Assembly (NCBI GenBank): GCA_002529455.1
Contig: NYMS01000062.1
Location: forward strand, 1-64,000
From: Glycomyces fuscus
Lineage (GTDB): Bacteria > Actinomycetota > Actinomycetes > Streptosporangiales > Streptosporangiaceae
Direction: 5' to 3'
DNA length: 64,000 nt
The position numbers and the translations under genes are program-made. The notes under the pieces were generated by a model that worked only from the letters and a program-made list of their open reading frames with translations, was not told the origin of the DNA and made no database searches. Shown here piece by piece: positions 39,035-48,123 of this stretch (the first letter of the stretch is position 1; each line of letters starts with the position of its first letter).

Positions 39035-39452
39035 GCGGTGTCCTCCGGGACCTCCGCCTCGTCCCACCCGCCACCCGCCCCACCCTCGACGGACGCCGCG
39101 CGCGGGCCTGCCCGTGCCCGGGCGCCCGAGGAGGGGGAAGCGGGCCGGAGCAGGCACAGCGGTGCCCACGGCGGGGCGGGCCCGTGCCCGCCCGCCGCCC
39201 ACCACCCCCGACCGACGCCCACGGCGCGTGCTCCTCCCACGGGAACCCGCCCGCGTCACCTCCCCGGCCCCGTGGGCGCCCGAACCGGCCCCGCCGGGCG
39301 GGGCCGACCCACAGAACGGACCCCGGCCGCCCCTTCCAACCGGCCCTGCGCGACCCCGCCCCCGTCCGCCGTACCGACGCGCCGCGGGAGGCGCTCCTTC
39401 GAGACCTCCCCACCAGATCAGGTCCACGAGCCCGAGGAATGTGAGACAGACC
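39035..39452. other. Intergenic region before the AfsA-like gene
   Basis: About 418 bp of GC-rich DNA. Rightward and leftward frames are open but composed of Pro/Arg/Gly-rich shadow sequence. I see no terminator after the MFS gene, so readthrough into the AfsA-like gene is possible. A GAGGAATGTGAG stretch sits 11-22 bases before the AfsA start. Confidence 0.35.
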
Positions 39453-40562
39453 ATGCAGATGCCCGTGCGCCACCTCCTCAACGGCGCCACCGACACCGAC
39501 ACCGCGACCGTCGTCCCGGACGGCCCGGTCCTGGACTACGAGCGGACCGTCGACCGCACCGTCGTCCACCGGGAGTCGCTGGCGGAGGTCTTCGTCACCG
39601 ACACCCAGCCCCTCGGCGGCGACGCCCACGCGGCCGCCGCCCAGCTCCCCCGTTCGCACGCCTACTACGGCGACCACCTGCTCCGCCCCCGCCTCCACGA
39701 CCCGGTACTGCTGCTCGAAGCGTGCCGACAGGTGGGACTGGCCATCGCCCACACCCACTACGGCGTTCCCTTCGACCACAAGTTCGTGCTCACCACCATG
39801 CGCATCAACATCACGCGTCCCGAGCGGATGACGGTGGGGACGACCCCGTGCGCCCTGCGCATGCTCTGCTCCGTCGGTGACAAGAGGGTCAAGGAGGGGC
39901 GCGTCGTCGGCTACGACGCCAGGTTCCGCCTCTTCGTCGACGGCACCGAGGTCGGCAACGCCCTCGTCGGGCTGCGGTTCAAGTCCCCGGCGAGCTACAA
40001 GGCGCTGCGCCTGAGCAACCGCTCCGGCGCACCGGTCCCCTCCACGGAGACCTTCGACTTCACCGTCACCGGGGAGATCCCCGCCCCCTACCTCGTCGGC
40101 CGCTCGAACGGCGACAACGTGGTCCTGACCGGGCTCGCGGGTGACGGGGACACCGTGTCGGCCTCCCTGCGCGTGCTCCCGCAGCACCCGAGCCTGTTCG
40201 ACCACGCCCAGGACCACCTGCCGGGCATGGTCCTGATCGAGGCCGGCCGCCAACTGGCCCTGAACACGCTCATGGAGGTCCAGGGCACCTCGCCCGCCAA
40301 GGCCTACCCCGCCGAGATCACCGCCACCTTCACCAGCTTCGGCGAACTGGAGCCCCGGACCGAGGTGCGGGCCCGTACCGCTCCGGCGGCCGCGGAGGAG
40401 GCCGAGGGGGAGGACGTCTACTACACGCAGGGCGGGATCGTGGAGTTCCTCGCGCCCACCGGCGGCCAGGAGGCCGCCCCGGCCTCCGTCGAGGTGGACG
40501 TGCTCCAGAAGGGCGCGTCGATCTGCCGGATCGACGTCGGCCTGGTCCGCATCCCCGCGTGA
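39453..40562 (+). CDS. AfsA-family double-hotdog protein (gamma-butyrolactone-type synthase)
   Basis: AfsA proteins condense a beta-ketoacyl thioester with dihydroxyacetone phosphate, the first step to A-factor-type butyrolactones and to methylenomycin furans. The product is 369 aa, longer than classical AfsA (about 300). Two hotdog domains are visible: the first has SHAYYGDHLLRPRLHDPVLL, LLEACRQVGLAIAH; the second HDPxx-like DHLPGMVLIEAGRQLALN. Both carry the E-x-x-RQ type motif of the family. It is followed at 37 bases by an HAD phosphatase gene and then a KAS III gene. No ArpA-type receptor gene is nearby. Start ATG 39453 (MQMPVRHLLNG). Confidence 0.85.
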   Translation: MQMPVRHLLNGATDTDTATVVPDGPVLDYERTVDRTVVHRESLAEVFVTDTQPLGGDAHAAAAQLPRSHAYYGDHLLRPRLHDPVLLLEACRQVGLAIAHTHYGVPFDHKFVLTTMRINITRPERMTVGTTPCALRMLCSVGDKRVKEGRVVGYDARFRLFVDGTEVGNALVGLRFKSPASYKALRLSNRSGAPVPSTETFDFTVTGEIPAPYLVGRSNGDNVVLTGLAGDGDTVSASLRVLPQHPSLFDHAQDHLPGMVLIEAGRQLALNTLMEVQGTSPAKAYPAEITATFTSFGELEPRTEVRARTAPAAAEEAEGEDVYYTQGGIVEFLAPTGGQEAAPASVEVDVLQKGASICRIDVGLVRIPA

Positions 40563-40599
40563 GGCGGACCGCACCGACCCCCTACAGGCAGGAGACACC

Positions 40600-41346
40600 A
40601 TGACCACCCCGAACGGAACACCCGCCCCGGACGCCCGGGGACGCGGCATCGCGTTCTTCGACGTGGACGAGACGCTCATCGGACCGAAGAGCATGTTCTC
40701 GTTCCTGGAGTTCCACCTCCGGGACGGCTCCGGGCCGCCCGGCGCCTACGAGCGGGCCGTCGCCCGCCTGAAGGCGGCTGCGGCCCGGGGCGTGCCCCGC
40801 CAGGACGTCAACCGCCTCTACTACCGCCTCATGGAGGGCGAGTCCGTCGAGGGGCTGCGCGACGCGGGCCGGGCGTGGTTCTCCGAGGCCGCGCGCGTGC
40901 CGGGCTTCTGGCACGCCCCGGTGCTGGAGCGCCTGCGCCGCCACCGGGCCGAGGGCGACCTGGTCGTCCTGCTGTCGGGATCCTTCTTCGCCTGCCTGGA
41001 CCCGATCGCGGAGGCGGCCGGGGCGCACTGGGCGCTGGGCACGCGGCCCGCCGTCCGCGACGGGCTCCTGACGGGCGAGGTCCTCGTCCCGGTGATCGGC
41101 GCGACGAAGGGGGTCGCGGCCAGGGCCGCCGCCGCGGTGCGGGGCGTCCCCCTGTCCGCGTGCACCGCCTACGGAGACCACTCCAGCGACCTCGCCCTGC
41201 TGTCGGCCGTGGGCACCCCGGTCGTCGTCGGGGAGGACGCGACGCTCGCGGCGCACGCCGAGGCCAACGGTTGGGAACGCGTCCGCTCCGGCTCCGGCGA
41301 CCCGGTCCCGGCGCTCCCGGAGGAGACCCACACCTCCCGCCGGTGA
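40600..41346 (+). CDS. HAD-IB family phosphatase
   Basis: A 248-aa haloacid-dehalogenase-fold hydrolase. Motif I is FFDVDETLIG (nucleophile Asp and general acid Asp), motif II is LLSGSFFACL, motif III is the lysine in GATKGVAA, and motif IV is AYGDHSSDLALL. SerB-like HAD-IB enzymes remove phosphate from small metabolites. Its place just after the AfsA gene suggests it removes the phosphate from the condensation product, as MmfP does in methylenomycin furan synthesis. AGGAGA precedes ATG 40600. It is probably cotranscribed. Confidence 0.85.
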   Translation: MTTPNGTPAPDARGRGIAFFDVDETLIGPKSMFSFLEFHLRDGSGPPGAYERAVARLKAAAARGVPRQDVNRLYYRLMEGESVEGLRDAGRAWFSEAARVPGFWHAPVLERLRRHRAEGDLVVLLSGSFFACLDPIAEAAGAHWALGTRPAVRDGLLTGEVLVPVIGATKGVAARAAAAVRGVPLSACTAYGDHSSDLALLSAVGTPVVVGEDATLAAHAEANGWERVRSGSGDPVPALPEETHTSRR

Positions 41347-41497
41347 ACGCGTGGCGCCCGCGGACCGCGCCCGGCACGCACCGTCCGCGGCCGGGTCCCG
41401 TGCGCACTCCCGGCGCGTCCCGTCCCGGGGGCGCCTCCGCGCGGTGCGGCGGCGCCCCCGAATCCTCCCCGCAGTCCACCAAGAAGGAGACAGCACG

Positions 41498-42553
41498 ATG
41501 ACCATCGCCATCCTCGGCACGGGCTCGTACCTGCCGACCGAAGTGGTCGGCAACGAGCCGATCGCCCGCACCGCCGGTGTCACCGACGAGTGGATCCGCC
41601 GCAAGACGGGGATTCGCGAGCGCAGACGCGCCGCCCCCGACCAGGCCACCTCCGACCTCGCCGCCGAGGCCGGCCGCCGGGCGCTGGCCCAGGCGGGCAT
41701 CCCCGCGGAGCGCCTGGCCTACGTCATCGTCGCCACGTCCACCCCGGACCACCCCCAGCCCGCGACGGCCAGCATCACCCAGCACCTGCTCGGAGCGCGG
41801 TCCGCGGCGGCGTTCGACGTCAACGCCGTGTGCAGCGGGTTCGTCTACGCCCTCTCCGTGGCCGAGCACCTGCTGCGGCCGCACGGGGAGGCCTACGCCC
41901 TGGTCATCGGCGCGGACATCTACTCCCGGATCCTCGACTACGGCGACCGCAAGACGGCGGTCCTGTTCGGCGACGGCGCGGGCGCGGTCCTCCTGGGACC
42001 CGCACACGACCGCGGCGGGGTCATCGGGACCCAGCTGCTCACCGACGGGGACCACCACCACCTGATCAGGGTCCCGGCCGGGGGATCGCGGCTGCCCGCG
42101 TCCCCGGAGACCGTGGGCCAGGGCGAGCACTTCTTCACGATGGAGGGCCGCGGCGTGCGCGAGTACGTCACCCGGCGGCTGCCCGAGGCGGTCCACCGGA
42201 TGCTCGACGGCCTGGGCGTGGACCGGGAGGAGGTCCTCCACTTCGTGCCCCACCAGGCCAACGGCGCCATGCTCGCGGACGTCTGGCCGTCGCTGGGCCT
42301 GGACCGCGCCCGCCTCCACCTGACCGTGGAGACCCACGGCAACACGGGTTCGGGGTCGGTGCCCGTCGCCCTCGACACGGTGCACCGGGCCGGGCTGCTC
42401 GAGCAGGACGACCTCGTCCTGCTCGCGGGGTTCGGCGGTGGAATGAGCGTCGGACTGGCCCTCGTGCGGTGGAGCCCCGTGGTCGCGAAGGCGGCCTCCG
42501 TGTTCGCTCCGGCCCGTTCCGCGGGGGTCGCCCCGGTCCACGTCCCCGCGTAA
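41498..42553 (+). CDS. 3-oxoacyl-ACP synthase III (KAS III, FabH-like)
   Basis: A 351-aa ketosynthase that condenses an acyl-CoA starter with malonyl-ACP. The catalytic triad is complete: Cys in DVNAVCSGFVYAL near residue 113, His in HFVPHQANGAML, and Asn in HGNTGSGSVPVAL. ATG 41498 follows AAGGAGA. It probably supplies the beta-ketoacyl thioester used by the AfsA-like enzyme, although a stand-alone role in fatty-acid initiation cannot be excluded. No acyl carrier protein gene is in the cluster, so the ACP would come from the primary pathway. A GC-rich 18-bp palindrome lies downstream. Confidence 0.9.
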   Translation: MTIAILGTGSYLPTEVVGNEPIARTAGVTDEWIRRKTGIRERRRAAPDQATSDLAAEAGRRALAQAGIPAERLAYVIVATSTPDHPQPATASITQHLLGARSAAAFDVNAVCSGFVYALSVAEHLLRPHGEAYALVIGADIYSRILDYGDRKTAVLFGDGAGAVLLGPAHDRGGVIGTQLLTDGDHHHLIRVPAGGSRLPASPETVGQGEHFFTMEGRGVREYVTRRLPEAVHRMLDGLGVDREEVLHFVPHQANGAMLADVWPSLGLDRARLHLTVETHGNTGSGSVPVALDTVHRAGLLEQDDLVLLAGFGGGMSVGLALVRWSPVVAKAASVFAPARSAGVAPVHVPA

Positions 42554-43070
42554 CGCCCCCTCCCGGGACGGCCGGGGGAGCGCGGCCCCCGGGGGCCGCT
42601 CACGGGCCCCTCCGGGCGCGGTGAACGGCCGGGCCTTTCGCCCGTGACGTTCACCGCCGTTTCGGAACGCCTTTCGGAACGCCTTCGGAAGGGCGCCTTT
42701 CGCGACGCTCCGCCGGGCGCCTTTCCCAAGAAGGCGCGGAAGGGCCCATGCCCCTGCGCCGCGGGGCGGAAAGGCGGACCGCACTCCGGTGCGCCGCCGC
42801 GCGTTCCGCCGACGTCGCGCGCCATTGTCCGCGGGGCCCGCGGCGCGCCGCGGATTCGCGATCGGCCCACGCGGCCTCCGCGCGCGGCGCTTCCGGTTCC
42901 GGGCCTCCGGCCACGGCCGGGGGCGGACCGCGCCGTGCCCTCCCGCGACTTTGCCCGCTTCCGGTCCGTGCGGGGGCGGGCGCAGGCCCGCGGGTACGAG
43001 GCCGCGGCGGGGCCCGTGGGGACCGGACCGCGCCGGCCGGAACGTGCCGGGGCGCCCGTCCGGGCCGGCC
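42554..43070. other. 517-bp non-coding gap with iterated TTTCGGAACGCC-like repeats
   Basis: No credible gene. At 42658-42715 related units occur head to tail: TTTCGGAACGCC, TTTCGGAACGCC, TTCGGAAGGGCGCC, TTTCGCGACGC and CCTTTCCCAAGAAGGCGC. The rest is GC-rich. It separates the AfsA operon from the leftward MarR gene. Confidence 0.45.
42582..42599. terminator. GC-rich palindrome after the KAS III gene
   Basis: GCGGCCCCCGGGGGCCGC, an 18-bp perfect palindrome with no loop, 29 bases after the stop. It may be a terminator; with a zero-base loop the stem would be about 7 bp in practice. Confidence 0.5.
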
Positions 43071-43535
43071 CTACTCCTCGCCCAGGTCCGCCAGCTCCGT
43101 GCGGGTCTCCGCGGAGACCTCCGCGCACCGGCTGAGGAAGCGGACGAACTCGCCCTCCTCCTCGCGGCTGAACGCCTCGCTCAGACGCGTCTCCACCCGG
43201 ATCGCGACCTCGTCCGCCTTGGCGAGCAGGTCCCGTCCGCTGGGCGAGAGCCGCGTCTCCAGGATGTGGGAGTGCAGCGGATGGGGCTTGCGCTCGATCA
43301 GTTCGCGCCTGCTCAGGGTCGCGAGCACGGAGGACATCGTCTGGGGGGTCACCAGGCACCGGCGGGCCAGGATCGCGCCTGAGGCCCCGGGCTCCTCCGA
43401 GAGCACGAGGAGGACCGTGTACTGGGGGACCGAGAGGTTGAACTGCCGCAGAGCGGCGTGCTTCGCAGAGATCAGCTCCTGCTCGGCGCGCTTCAGGTGA
43501 TGACCGATCCGCTGGTCCATGGGAAGCTGGGTCAT
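43071..43535 (-). CDS. MarR family transcriptional regulator
   Basis: A 154-aa winged-helix regulator and the only regulator inside the core cluster. The recognition region is GASGAILARRCLVTPQTMSSVLATL (residues about 48-72) and the wing is SRRELIERKPHPLHSHILETRLSPSG. Start ATG 43535; ATG 43520 is an alternative. MarR proteins bind palindromes of this size class, so it is the best candidate to bind the GGCATAAG sites at 33317 and 37426. That assignment is inference. It lies downstream of the aldo-keto reductase gene on the same strand. Confidence 0.9.
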   Translation of the reverse strand: MTQLPMDQRIGHHLKRAEQELISAKHAALRQFNLSVPQYTVLLVLSEEPGASGAILARRCLVTPQTMSSVLATLSRRELIERKPHPLHSHILETRLSPSGRDLLAKADEVAIRVETRLSEAFSREEEGEFVRFLSRCAEVSAETRTELADLGEE

Positions 43536-43645
43536 CTGGGAATCGTATCTCAGGGCGCTTGTCCCTCCGTGCTCGTCGGCCGCCGTCAGGTCGGCGTCGG
43601 GGCTGCGCCGGGAGCGGCTCGAGGCCGCCCCCGGCCCGGGAAGGA

Positions 43646-44608
43646 TCAGTACCGCGCACCCGCGGTGGCGTCGGCGATGGTGTCGAGTTCGGCGACGTCC
43701 TCCGGCGAGAGCGCCAGGTCCGCGCCGCCGACGTTCTCGTCCAGGCGTTCGCGCCTCCTGGTCCCGGGGATGGGAACGACGGGCAGGCCCCAGCGCTCGG
43801 ACTGGGCGTGGACCCAGGCCAGGGCGACCTGTCCCGGGGTCGCGCCGTGCGCGTCGGCCACCCCCCGCACGATGGCGAGCAGTTCCTGGTTGCGCACGGC
43901 GTTCTCGCCGGAGAAGCGCGGCTTGCCGCGGCGGAAGTCGTCGGCGGGCAGCTCGTCCACCGGGGGGAGGGCCCCGGTGAGGAAGCCCCGGCCCAGCGGG
44001 GAGTAGGGGACGAAGCCCACACCGAGCCGCGCGCACTCGCCCACCACGGACTCCTCCACGTCGCGGCTCCACAGCGACCACTCGGTCTGCACCGCGGCGA
44101 TCGGGTGCACGGCGTGGGCGGCGCGCAGGTCGTCGGCGCTCACCTCGGACAGCCCCAGGTGGCGCACCTTGCCCTGGGCCACCAGCTCGGCCATGGCCCC
44201 GACCGTCTCCTCGACGGGGACCGAGGTGTCGCGCCGGTGCATGTAGTAGAGGTCGATCGTCTCGATGCCGAGGCGGGAGAGGCTGGCGTCGCACGCCGCG
44301 CGGACGTACTCCGCGTCCCCGCGGTGGCTGCGGGCGCCGGTGGCGCGGTCGCGGACGATCCCGAACTTGGTGGCGAGGACGACCTCCTCCCGCCGTTCCC
44401 GGACGACCTTGCCCACCAGCTCCTCGTTGGCCCCGTGCCCGTACATGTCCGCGGTGTCGAGGAAGTTCAGGCCCAGGTCCAGGGCGTGGTGCAGGGTCGC
44501 GAGGGATTCGGCCTCGTCCCCCGGGCCGTAGAACTCGCTCATTCCCATGCAGCCCAGCCCCTGGGCGGACACGGTGGGGCCGTCGGTGGTCAGCGGGACA
44601 GTCCGCAT
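43646..44608 (-). CDS. Aldo-keto reductase
   Basis: A 320-aa NADPH-dependent carbonyl reductase. The catalytic tetrad is recognisable: Asp and Tyr in [11 protein letters not shown], Lys in LATKFGIV, and His in DLYYMHRRD. The cofactor end has [17 protein letters not shown] and the body is a TIM barrel. Start ATG 44608 ([10 protein letters not shown]). It may reduce a keto group of the cluster intermediate, the role that BprA-like or other reductases play in butyrolactone pathways, but that is inference. It lies between ligase 2 and the MarR gene on the same strand. Confidence 0.92.
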   Translation of the reverse strand: MRTVPLTTDGPTVSAQGLGCMGMSEFYGPGDEAESLATLHHALDLGLNFLDTADMYGHGANEELVGKVVRERREEVVLATKFGIVRDRATGARSHRGDAEYVRAACDASLSRLGIETIDLYYMHRRDTSVPVEETVGAMAELVAQGKVRHLGLSEVSADDLRAAHAVHPIAAVQTEWSLWSRDVEESVVGECARLGVGFVPYSPLGRGFLTGALPPVDELPADDFRRGKPRFSGENAVRNQELLAIVRGVADAHGATPGQVALAWVHAQSERWGLPVVPIPGTRRRERLDENVGGADLALSPEDVAELDTIADATAGARY

Positions 44609-44715
44609 GCGCGCTCCTGTGGTCGGTGCTCGTGCTCGACGCGACTCAGGGACGGCGCCACCTGGGGGTGTGACCGGGGTGCCGCGGACAGCCCGTGCAA
44701 CCTGTCCTCCTGAAT

Positions 44716-46008
44716 CTATTTCGTGAAGGTATCATAAGAACCCTGATTCGAAGTCGATATCGATTGGATTCGGAGGCGTCCCCCCTCGCGCACCAGGAAC
44801 TCGGGGGCCGACCCGTCCGGGCGTTCCCGCAGCAGGTGCCGGGTGACGATGACCTCGAAGGACTCCGGCGCCTCCTCCGTCGCCTCGGACAGGCCCAGGG
44901 ACTCCGACAGCACGTGCTGCCGTATCCACTCGCCGGTGTAGAGCTCGGACCGGGTCTCCGGGCGCAGCCGGACCCGCAGGTGGAGCCGTTCGTCCTCGGT
45001 GTGCGGGTCCACCAGGACGACCTGGGCCGCCTCCACCGAGTCCAGCCGCAGGGCCAGCGGTACGAGGTCGCGGGGGGAGGCCACGCGGCTGAGCTGCCCC
45101 ATCGGGGCGTCTATGCGGTTGTGGGTGCGCACCGCGGGGCCGGGCAGGTCGCAGGGGCAGGACGCCCACTCGGCCGCGACCCCGGTCTCGTAGCGCAGCA
45201 GCGGGACGACCGCCTTCTCGTGCGTGACGGTCACCAGCATGTGCCCGTCGACGATCTCCGTGTACTGGTGGGGGAGCGGGTGGAGGGTGTCGTTGGCGCA
45301 GTCCGGCCCGCTGTGCCCGATGATCCAGGTCTCCGCCGAACCGAAGAGCGTCCACGTGCGCAGGTGGGGGAAGTGCGTCCGGATCAGCGAGCGGGTGGCG
45401 GCGTCCATGGCGGGGCCGCTCCACAGCACCTTGCGCAGGAAGCCCAGGTCCCGGCCGGACGCGGCGCAGTAGCGGAGCATGCTCCGGAAGGTGTCGAGGG
45501 TGGTGCCCAGGGCGTTGACCCCGTGGCGCTCGAACAGGTCGAGGTAGGCGTCGATCATCTGGTCGGTCGGCGCGACCATGGAGAGGGTGGGTATCCCGGC
45601 CCTGGAGGCGAGCCCGTTGTGCAGGTCCTGGCAGGCCCGCATGTGGAAGGGGGTGCCGAGGGTGGTGAACAGGTCGCCCGGCTCGAAGGGGCGCACGTGC
45701 GGCGCGATCTCGTCCAGGTACAGGCCCGCCGGAACCGCCCCCATGCGCATGGTCGACCGTGTGCCCCCCATGACGTGCAGGGAGGCGCGGGTCAGGGCGG
45801 ACGGGTCGGTGCGCACCAGGGTGTCGATCGCCCGGCCCAGTTCGTCCCTGCCGAGCGTGGGCAGCTCGGACAGCTCCGGCGCGGAGGCTCCGGAGGCGTG
45901 GCGCAGGTACTTCTCCCGCAGCACCGGGATCCTGGACAGCTTGTCCAGCGCACGCGCCGTGGACGGAGCCCCGCCGTGGGACACCCGTGAACCGAAACTC
46001 GTCGTCAT
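44716..46008 (-). CDS. PaaK-like AMP-binding ligase, copy 2
   Basis: A 430-aa paralog of the ligase at 33721-34965. It conserves [31 protein letters not shown] and the [14 protein letters not shown] block. The phosphate-loop position reads [14 protein letters not shown], so the TTG of classical adenylating enzymes is replaced. The C-terminus has an extra AT-richer tail ([20 protein letters not shown]) that copy 1 lacks. The start is ATG 46008, and the bases before it match those before copy 1. Two such paralogs at opposite ends of one cluster suggest separate substrates or a heteromeric enzyme. Adenylation or CoA ligation is not shown. Confidence 0.72.
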   Translation of the reverse strand: MTTSFGSRVSHGGAPSTARALDKLSRIPVLREKYLRHASGASAPELSELPTLGRDELGRAIDTLVRTDPSALTRASLHVMGGTRSTMRMGAVPAGLYLDEIAPHVRPFEPGDLFTTLGTPFHMRACQDLHNGLASRAGIPTLSMVAPTDQMIDAYLDLFERHGVNALGTTLDTFRSMLRYCAASGRDLGFLRKVLWSGPAMDAATRSLIRTHFPHLRTWTLFGSAETWIIGHSGPDCANDTLHPLPHQYTEIVDGHMLVTVTHEKAVVPLLRYETGVAAEWASCPCDLPGPAVRTHNRIDAPMGQLSRVASPRDLVPLALRLDSVEAAQVVLVDPHTEDERLHLRVRLRPETRSELYTGEWIRQHVLSESLGLSEATEEAPESFEVIVTRHLLRERPDGSAPEFLVREGGRLRIQSISTSNQGSYDTFTK

Positions 46009-46538
46009 TCTCGTACTCGCGTTCTTGGTGTATTCAGATGCGGCCGACCATGGACGTCCTTGCGGCTGCGGTGCCGTTAATGAATCCGAAGCGACGAGAA
46101 GTGCCCTGGATTTGTCGTCCATTCGCGGCGGGGCAGAGCCGCGGGTGCCTTCGCAGTACATCCGCTCAGGAGAATGCGACGATATCCGAGGGGCCCCGGG
46201 GGCCCGTGTGACCGTGCGGACACCTTTCGTCATCGTCCGTCGTCGGGGCCTTTTCCGGAGTCGGGTGATTACTTCTCGTGAAATATGACCTTCATCACGT
46301 GCGGATCCCGGGATCTGACTCTCGGTGAGTGGGGCCCCGCGTCGGTCCGGTACACGCCGAGGTGGCGGACCGGACCGGCGGCACGGCCGCGCGCACCCGA
46401 CTCCGGGCTGTGGACAACCGCTGCGCCGACCGCACCGCGCTATACGCTGGAAGCGTTCACCCTGGCGCATGCCTCCGAGACCCTTCGACGCCGCAGGGCG
46501 GGTACGCCGGGATGGCCTCCCAACCAAGAGAGAGCACC
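46009..46538. other. Intergenic region between ligase 2 and proA
   Basis: About 530 bp of divergent spacer. The left part holds the ligase 2 leader. An AT-richer patch at 46265-46300 (ACTTCTCGTGAAATATGACC) may hold a promoter. No gene is supported. Confidence 0.4.
46064..46090 (-). promoter_or_regulatory. Conserved leader block upstream of ligase 2
   Basis: A 27-bp block matching 35018-35044 at 25 positions, at nearly the same distance from the start codon (55-82 bases). Core GATTCATTAACG on the coding strand. Confidence 0.6.
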
Positions 46539-47813
46539 ATGAGCGACATCGAGCGCGAGGTCCACGCGGTAGCCGGGCGGGCCAGGGACGCGGCGGCCGA
46601 CCTCGCCCCGCTCAGCCGGGCGGTCAAGGACGCCGCACTGCTGGCGATCGCCGACGCCCTGGTCAAGCGGTCCGACGAGATCACCGCGGCCAACGCCGAG
46701 GACGTGGCGCGGGCCCGTGAGGACGGCACCAGCCCGGCCATGGTCGACCGGCTCACCCTCACCCCGCAGCGGATCGAGGCCATCGCCGACGCCGTCCGCG
46801 AGATCGTCGAGCTCCCCGACCCCGTGGGCGAGTCCGTGCGCGGGGCCGTGCTGCCCAACGGCCTGGACCTGCGCCAGATCCGGGTGCCGCTCGGTGTCAT
46901 CGGCATCATCTACGAGGGCCGCCCCAACGTCACCGTGGACGCCGCCGCCCTGTGCCTCAAGAGCGGCAACGCCGCCCTGCTGCGCGGCTCCTCCTCGGCC
47001 TACTCCTCCAACACCGCCATCGTCGGGGTCCTGCGGGACGCCCTGGAGGGCACCGGGGTCCCGGTGGACGCAGTCCAGATGGTGCCCGGCCGCACCCGCG
47101 AGTCCTCCACCGCGCTCATGCGGGCGCGCGGCCTGGTGGACGTGCTCATCCCGCGCGGCGGCGGCTCCCTCATCCAGGCCGTGGTGCGCGACTCCACCGT
47201 GCCGGTCATCGAGACGGGCGAGGGCCTGTGCCACGTCTACGTGGACGCCCACGCCGACCTCGACAAGGCCGTGGCCATCGCCACCAACGCCAAGGCGCAG
47301 CGCTGCTCGGTGTGCAACTCCGCCGAGACCCTGCTGGTGCACGAGGCCGTCGCCGAGGAGTTCCTGCCGCGCGTGCTGGAAGCCCTCGGCGAGAGCGGTG
47401 TGACCGTGCACGGCGACCCCCGCGTGCTGGAGGCCGCCGCCGCCCACCCGACCGGGGCCCGGGTGGTCGAGGCCACGGAGGAGGACTGGGCGACCGAGTA
47501 CCTGTCCATGGACCTGGCCGTGCGCGTGGTGCCCACCATCGACGAGGCGCTCGCCCACATCCGCAGGTACTCCACCCGGCACACCGAGGCGATCGTCACC
47601 GACTCGCTGAAGGCCTCCCGGTACTTCGTCTCCCGGGTCGACTCCGCCGCGGTCATGGTCAACGCCTCCACGAGGTTCACCGACGGCGGCGAGTTCGGCT
47701 TCGGCGCCGAGATCGGCATCTCCACCCAGAAGCTGCACGCCCGAGGGCCGATGGGCCTCACCGAGATGACCTCCACCAAGTACGTGGTCACCGGGGACGG
47801 CCACCTCAAGTAG
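46539..47813 (+). CDS. proA: Glutamate-5-semialdehyde dehydrogenase (gamma-glutamyl phosphate reductase)
   Basis: Reduces gamma-glutamyl phosphate in the second step of proline synthesis. It is 424 aa from ATG 46539, with AGAGAGAG upstream. Motifs are [50 protein letters not shown], and the catalytic cysteine in [14 protein letters not shown]. The C-terminus [20 protein letters not shown] is canonical. It is separated from proB by the accessory island, although the two enzymes act in sequence. Confidence 0.97.
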   Translation: MSDIEREVHAVAGRARDAAADLAPLSRAVKDAALLAIADALVKRSDEITAANAEDVARAREDGTSPAMVDRLTLTPQRIEAIADAVREIVELPDPVGESVRGAVLPNGLDLRQIRVPLGVIGIIYEGRPNVTVDAAALCLKSGNAALLRGSSSAYSSNTAIVGVLRDALEGTGVPVDAVQMVPGRTRESSTALMRARGLVDVLIPRGGGSLIQAVVRDSTVPVIETGEGLCHVYVDAHADLDKAVAIATNAKAQRCSVCNSAETLLVHEAVAEEFLPRVLEALGESGVTVHGDPRVLEAAAAHPTGARVVEATEEDWATEYLSMDLAVRVVPTIDEALAHIRRYSTRHTEAIVTDSLKASRYFVSRVDSAAVMVNASTRFTDGGEFGFGAEIGISTQKLHARGPMGLTEMTSTKYVVTGDGHLK

Positions 47814-48123
47814 CCGCACCCGTCGGGGGCCGTCCGCGCGCGGACGGCCCCCGACCCGCGAGAAGCCGCGCACCGCGGGGCCGTCCGGGGCACCGGCCGG
47901 AACCGTGTGCTCGGTTCTGCACCGAAAGTGACGATCGGGGGCCGAGGGGCCGTTGGCATCTGGAGCGTTTTCCCACTGGAAACCTGGACAGAAGCGAATC
48001 TTCGTCTAACACGTATTCCCAAAGCGACGGCTGGTCGGTAATTTCACTGTGGTGTCTCACGGCGCTCTTCCGCATCGTTCGGAGTGTCGCCCCCCCACGG
48101 TCACGACGAAAGGAATCCCCCGA
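47814..48123. other. Intergenic region before the secreted protein gene
   Basis: 310 bp with the proA terminator and an AT-richer 47995-48050 segment (AATCTTCGTCTAACACGTATTC) that is a plausible promoter. No gene. Confidence 0.4.
47822..47855 (+). terminator. Hairpin terminator after proA
   Basis: A 15-bp perfect stem GTCGGGGGCCGTCCG / CGGACGGCCCCCGAC with a CGCG loop, 8 bases past the stop. Confidence 0.85.

Noticed and set aside
40600-41346. HAD protein as an FkbH-type tetronate enzyme.
   Set aside because: It has HAD-IB phosphatase motifs and the short SerB-like length, and no glyceryl-ACP partner or ACP gene is present.
39453-42553. Classical A-factor locus with an ArpA-like receptor.
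   Set aside because: No TetR/ArpA-type receptor is next to the AfsA gene. The only TetR is 8 kb away and pairs with an SDR gene, so the AfsA module is treated as biosynthetic rather than a signal-receptor pair.
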